Below the pieces are notes generated by a model. The model was not told where the DNA came from. It searched no databases and worked only from the letters and a program-made list of their open reading frames with translations. From Plectrocnemia conspersa (Eukaryota; Arthropoda; Insecta; Trichoptera; Polycentropodidae): a stretch of DNA of 64,000 bases. The translations under genes and the position numbers were made by a program. Positions 61,901 to 64,000 of the stretch are shown in pieces. Within the stretch, counting starts at the first letter, position 1. Every line of letters starts with the position of its first letter. The stretch spans positions 248,001-312,000 of the forward strand of contig VTFK01000111.1 of assembly GCA_009617715.1 (NCBI GenBank). Reading direction: 5' to 3'.

Positions 61901-63407
61901 GTCGGAAATGTATGTATTATATTTTATTTGCAAGTTTAACTGTTCTTATAATAATTCGGATTCAGCGTAGCTTCACTTGGTGTAAGTTCGAATAAAGTTT
62001 TATAAATTCCAAGTTGGAAGTTTGGAAGTCGAGTTCCGGATGAAAGTGAAAAGTATGGCTGCGTTCTGACTCATATATCATCGGGGAAAGGGAGGAGTCC
62101 AACGTCCCCAATATATATCGATCCTTTGAACAACCCAGATGATGTAAAGCGGAACTAGAATCTTTGTTTTAGTCTAATATATATCTTGGCAGCGATGATT
62201 GAACTCTACCTGCTTGTGACAGTATCCGGAGCAACCTTTCTTTATTCATGTATGATCCAACAATTTTGATGCAAGCGCTTCAGTCACTATTAATGGACAT
62301 CTGCACGGTTGCGCATGCTTGTTACGCCGACATAAACTTCTCATACGCTACTTACAATTATTAATTTTAAGATATATATTATTTATTTTTAATATCTTTT
62401 GTGTTTATAGGTCTTGGATCAACGCCGCAAATCATACTCGCATACAAATGTGGTATTGTTTCTAAAACTCTTTTACGCGTTCATCATATACATAAGTTCG
62501 AAGTTTCCCGTCAAAGAAGATCCTTCGCCGAAAGAAGACGAGGAGCCGGCGGTCAAAGTGGTCGAGAGAGTTGAAACCCCCGCTTCCGACGACTCTTCCG
62601 TGGATGTGAAATTCGACAACGTCTTGTACAACTTGAAAGAATACGAGAAACTGCTCAACATCGTCGACACCATGGACGATTCGACGACACACGTGAATAA
62701 GAGCACTCAATGCGAATGCAAATGCCAACCCGAAGAATACGAAGGTATTTATAATTGTGCATAATTTATATTGTGAACGAGCCCAATGTAATATTGTTTC
62801 ATAGACGAAGAAGAATCGAGCAACGATGGAAAACCACCTCCGTCTCACGTTACAATGGTTGTGTCCGTGCTGAAGCGGACCCTAAATTTTCTACCGTCAA
62901 ACGACCGTGACCAAAAGCTCTTAGCCATTGACATAATCAACGAGGGAATATTCTTCATAAGAGAGTATGAAGATGAAGTTTTACCGTTGGTTCATCAGAT
63001 CTGGGGACCTTTGGTTAATAGATTCAAAGAGACGTCTCAACCGTTGATAATCAACCGAGCTTTCAAACTCTTGGTGACGTTCGCTTACGTCACTAAAGAT
63101 TTTATTCGCAAGAGAACTTTCGAGTATGTTGCATTTATATTGTTTTTTGATTATATATTAATTCGACGATAATTTCAGTGAAGTGATACCGTCGCTCTGC
63201 GATTTCCTGGTAAAATCGGCGAAAGACAGCAGCATGAAAGACGTCGGAGCAGCTTACCGTTTCACTCAAGCGTATAAATTACAGTTAACGATCCTGGAGT
63301 ACATCGGAGACGTTAGCGTGCTGCTCAATCTTCAAGAACGAGGAATATACGATCTGATGAATGCAGCTCACCGGTATTTGAGCGCTAAGCAACCGAAGCC
63401 ACTGCAA
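49736..63407 (+). CDS. TTI1: TTI1, TELO2-interacting protein 1 (12 exons, 3' end beyond window)
   Basis: TTI1 is the large HEAT-repeat scaffold of the TTT complex (TELO2-TTI1-TTI2), which works with HSP90/R2TP to mature the PIKK kinases (ATM, ATR, mTOR, DNA-PK, SMG1, TRRAP). Exons: 49736-49932, 49995-50134, 54047-54221, 54293-54488, 54554-54912, 57929-58335, 58403-59050, 59119-59261, 61814-61909, 62411-62744, 62805-63123, 63179-63407. They total 3243 nt (1081 codons); all junctions are GT-AG with compatible phases. Human TTI1 is about 1089 residues, so only the last few dozen residues are missing. Diagnostic matches: QEVYAFILFPF near the N-terminus, FLPGLLGAMQDI..GEQKQGHAI, DWYDTAGEKLTLLMKRLL, YRKEIIFILNEIL...ENWYL, and RYLSAKQPKPLQ at the end. 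An acidic stretch (DNDDDDSESEDDKD-like) lies at about residues 650-665. Introns 2, 5 and 8 hold transposons. Confidence 0.95.
49995..50134 (+). CDS. TTI1: TTI1 exon 2
   Basis: Acceptor CTCCTCAG at 49994. Encodes SMELRMAMVCVVNDIFSRT and a helix ending SLET. Donor GTGAGT at 50135. Intron 2 is 3.9 kb and hosts the piggyBac-like element. Confidence 0.88.
50441..52529 (-). mobile_element. Non-autonomous piggyBac-like transposon in TTI1 intron 2
   Basis: TTAA target duplications at 50441-50444 and 52526-52529 enclose 2081 bp. The left end reads CCCTTACGTCACGGTGCC and the right end, inverted, CCCATCCGTGCC; both ends then carry a GGGGTC...ACTCCCCCAA block. Subterminal inverted pieces also pair (AAACTACxxxGTAACCC at about 50728-50745; the inverse at 52210-52226). 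The only transposase sequence is a deleted N-terminal part on minus (51804-52125). The interior at 50760-51780 is A+T-rich and unrelated to transposase; its minus frame 50970-51245 is unrecognised. Confidence 0.85.
51804..52125 (-). pseudogene. piggyBac-like transposase remnant
   Basis: ATG at 52125 opens MADRLVTAEELLRILQDSDE and an acidic SEYDSDIDID stretch, the usual N-terminus. In another frame, the minus reading from about 52020 gives SPVNRIEVEAFIGILLSFGG, KELWTTNELF and ISRDRFSVLRFDDRLTRE, the conserved start of the DDE_Tnp_1_7 domain. A deletion joins the two out of frame, and everything after RFDDRLTRE, including all catalytic aspartates, is lost. Confidence 0.85.
52530..53640. other. 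TTI1 intron 2, no further element recognised
   Basis: A+T-rich intron sequence without frames of note. Confidence 0.4.
53641..53755. repeat. Foldback-family fragment
   Basis: ATATTTTCAAAACAAGTGTAGACTAACTATGG and CTTCCGCTTATTTTCCCCTGAGAGA match the internal block at 13360-13450 and 35310-35400. No other modules are adjacent. Confidence 0.55.
54047..54221 (+). CDS. TTI1: TTI1 exon 3
   Basis: Acceptor TTTTAG at 54046. Encodes AIDEDFTLNVVRTITTL to LGQGIFVCVQLARKVQYRAL. Donor GTACAG at 54222. The frame stays open past the donor to 54297 without further homology. Confidence 0.88.
54293..54488 (+). CDS. TTI1: TTI1 exon 4
   Basis: Acceptor ACTTGCAG at 54292. Encodes LASIHCILAICTLHDDLI and the well-conserved FFLPGLLGAMQDIAHGEQ-KQGHA. 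Donor GTAAGT at 54489, phase 0. Confidence 0.9.
54554..54912 (+). CDS. TTI1: TTI1 exon 5
   Basis: Acceptor AATTTCAG at 54553. Encodes LAIRTISRVLCLTMMDQNDG, RDWYDTAGEKLTLLMKRLL and HPHEKVRREAALMCSEIV. Donor GTATTT at 54913. Intron 5 is 3.0 kb and hosts a foldback element. Confidence 0.92.
55640..56545. repeat. Modular foldback element in TTI1 intron 5, right half with hairpin
   Basis: The central hairpin lies at 55692-55909 (AAACCGAATTTTGCCCAATA ... and its inverse ending AATTTGGTTT). It is followed by the GCAGACAAACTATGGAGC block (55993), the hairpin AAGTTCTAAAACTATAATTA (56090-56125), GTGCGTTTCGTAACTGTCAA, a palindrome array (TCGCTAGTAGA, CTACTGGTGAAAATATA, ACTAGTGAAAATATAA at 56230-56300) and the linker to 56545. 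The left arm is absent. Confidence 0.75.
56546..57928. other. Rest of TTI1 intron 5, nothing assigned
   Basis: A+T-rich intron sequence ending in a TTTTTTTATT tract before the exon 6 acceptor. Confidence 0.4.
57929..58335 (+). CDS. TTI1: TTI1 exon 6
   Basis: Acceptor CAATCCAG at 57928. Encodes NMNPSMKYLLEMLVALSEDD, LPRYLNKLDADLQLCGLHLL and a helix ending NIKLLEKCTLR. Donor GTATGA at 58336. Confidence 0.92.
58403..59050 (+). CDS. TTI1: TTI1 exon 7
   Basis: Acceptor TTATATAG at 58402. Longest exon. Encodes CKILGVCECVELIIDYLLDQ, YRKEIIFILNEIL, HENWYLPTTV, a long acidic linker (DDDDSESEDDKD) and LCLMTEGIGKIAIC-type helices. Donor GTTCGT at 59051 is the least typical of the gene. Confidence 0.92.
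59119..59261 (+). CDS. TTI1: TTI1 exon 8
   Basis: Acceptor AATCGTAG at 59118. Encodes SSIEMIHYAGMRALGDITEA to VNMKLKK. Donor GTGAGA at 59262, phase 0. Intron 8 (2.55 kb) is mostly one foldback element. Confidence 0.88.
59374..61540. repeat. Best copy of the modular foldback element (TTI1 intron 8)
   Basis: Left to right: G-run module (59375-59508: GGGGGG, CTTGAATTTGGCCAGAAAAA, TGTCATTTAATGAAAT, GGCCAACTTTTGCCCCTCCC); linker TCCCTGATTATTAACC..GTTATCCCT (59508-59545); palindrome array (59590-59880); TCAATTTGACAG block; hairpin TGAAAGTTCTAAAACTAATT / AGTTTTAGAGCTTTCA (59953-59990); two further G-run modules (59991-60115, 60375-60480); central hairpin 60578-60812; then the inverted series: GTGCAGATTAACTATGG (60890), GTCAAATTGAC (60985), palindrome array (61025-61280), AGGGATAACC...CAGGGA (61353-61389) and inverted G-run module (61390-61535). 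No frame or transposase is present. Confidence 0.85.
61814..61909 (+). CDS. TTI1: TTI1 exon 9
   Basis: Acceptor GGTTGCAG at 61813. A 32-codon exon encoding ITDNAGVLDVLLVVMRYSEA and EVLPCLYNIVGN. Donor GTATGT at 61910, phase 0. Intron 9 is 501 bp. Confidence 0.88.
61910..62410. other. TTI1 intron 9, nothing assigned
   Basis: A 501-bp intron without recognisable repeats. Confidence 0.5.
62411..62744 (+). CDS. TTI1: TTI1 exon 10
   Basis: Acceptor GTTTATAG at 62410. Encodes VLDQRRKSYSHTNVVLFLKL, then an acidic, low-conservation linker (KEDPSPKEDEEPAVKVVE) with a CECKCQ motif. Donor GTATTT at 62745. Confidence 0.9.
62805..63123 (+). CDS. TTI1: TTI1 exon 11
   Basis: Acceptor TTTCATAG at 62804. 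Encodes VVSVLKRTLNFLPSNDRDQK, DEVLPLVHQIWGPLVNRFKE and AFKLLVTFAYVTKDFIRKR. Donor GTATGT at 63124. Confidence 0.92.
63179..63407 (+). CDS. TTI1: TTI1 exon 12 (last seen in the window)
   Basis: Acceptor AATTTCAG at 63178. Encodes EVIPSLCDFLVKSAKDSS, YKLQLTILEYIGDVSVLL and RYLSAKQPKPLQ, near the C-terminus of the family. Donor GTAAGT at 63408, phase 0. The final exon is not within 63408-64000. Confidence 0.92.
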
Positions 63408-64000
63408 GTAAGTTGAAATTGACATTCGATAATCTCAATCTTAAAGCTCCTCGATTATTATCGTCTATCTCTTTTATGGAAAAAATGAAATTATTGATAC
63501 ATTCGGGATCTTAGTATTTGTGGTGTGCCAAAGAAGACACAATTATAGTTTTTGTATCAATATATTTATTTATTATTATTAATGCAGCCACTATCTGTCT
63601 GTCCTCAGCTACGATAATGATTCGAATTCGTCATGGTTGTCATCGAACAGATGAGACGGAGTCTCAGAACCCAAACTTAAGAGTTTAGATGACTTCTTGA
63701 AATTTCCATCAATGAGTCACCCCTTATCTCGCATTGCCTAAAATTTATATTTACCTATCTCTGTATTTTCGATTGGTTTGGTATCCAGATACAACCAAAA
63801 ATCCTCCAGATTTATATTTTTTAAGTAATCGATAGTCTGATTAAACTAAGAGTTTCATTTCAGTAAAATTACTGGAATACACCTTGGCACGTGGTTTAGT
63901 AACCATAAATCACCTGCTAGCATAAATACTCCATCATACTAAACATATGTCCATTACCTGGGTTCAAATCTTATATATAGACCCTAGTGTTATTCAATTT
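63408..64000. other. TTI1 intron 12 (continues past the window)
   Basis: After the donor at 63408 no acceptor-flanked frame resembles the C-terminus of TTI1. It contains the short repeat ATGAGTCACCCCTTATCTCGC (63712) and a SINE-like B-box block at 63959-63995. Confidence 0.5.

Noticed and set aside
63585..63660. Last TTI1 exon after the AATGCAG acceptor-like site
   Set aside because: The phase-compatible frame reads PLSVCPQLR and stops; it has no similarity to the family's C-terminus.
63959..63995. tRNA gene based on the GGTTCAAATC box
   Set aside because: No acceptor stem, D arm or anticodon arm can be formed; only the B box is present.
1..64000. CRISPR arrays, operons, riboswitches, rRNA
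   Set aside because: The gene structure is eukaryotic, and the repeats are dispersed transposons, not regularly spaced units.

Overview
The window looks like nuclear DNA of an insect or other arthropod. It is very A+T-rich and gene-poor, and its genes have GT-AG introns. It carries fossils of several eukaryotic transposon classes: mariner, piggyBac, hAT, PIF/Harbinger-like MITEs and Jockey-like or RTE-like LINEs. Short introns of 55-71 bp would suit a beetle or a fly, but I cannot fix the order. No bacterial operon, CRISPR array or rRNA is visible.

Three genes are well supported, all in the right-hand third. (1) 41834-43597, minus: a 587-codon block in one exon encoding a membrane-anchored ATP-grasp-fold protein. 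(2) 46445-47562, minus: a FAM185A-like protein (DUF4097-type beta-solenoid) whose reading frame is broken by one missing base near 47216. (3) 49736-63407 and beyond, plus: TTI1, the HEAT-repeat scaffold of the TELO2-TTI1-TTI2 complex that matures PIKK kinases. I traced 12 exons (1081 codons, all phases compatible); the last exon or exons lie beyond the right edge. FAM185A-like and TTI1 are divergent, with about 2.2 kb between their starts. TTI1 introns are of two kinds: seven of 55-71 bp and four of 0.5-3.9 kb, three of which are full of transposon DNA.

Positions 1-41000 hold no confidently identified host gene. They are a layered transposon landscape with a few unassigned coding-like fragments (1531-1678 plus, 11986-12279 plus, 15750-15911 plus, 21731-22144 minus, 25190-25510 minus). 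Recognisable fossils are a mariner (4912-5371), a 17-bp-TIR element (7211-8064), a PIF/Harbinger-like MITE (8750-9328), Jockey-like LINE pieces (14150-14480, 22480-22765, 34500-35296, 39820-40060, 40780-40915), an RTE-like LINE split by a Jockey-like copy (22386-22870) and a hAT transposase (31860-32350).

The strongest candidate for something undescribed is a modular foldback repeat family seen at least eight times. Its best copy fills most of TTI1 intron 8 (59374-61540). From outside inwards it has a G-run module, a conserved linker, an array of short palindromes of the form TTTYACYRGTGAAA, a short hairpin, and a central hairpin of about 200 bp, after which the outer parts repeat in inverted order.
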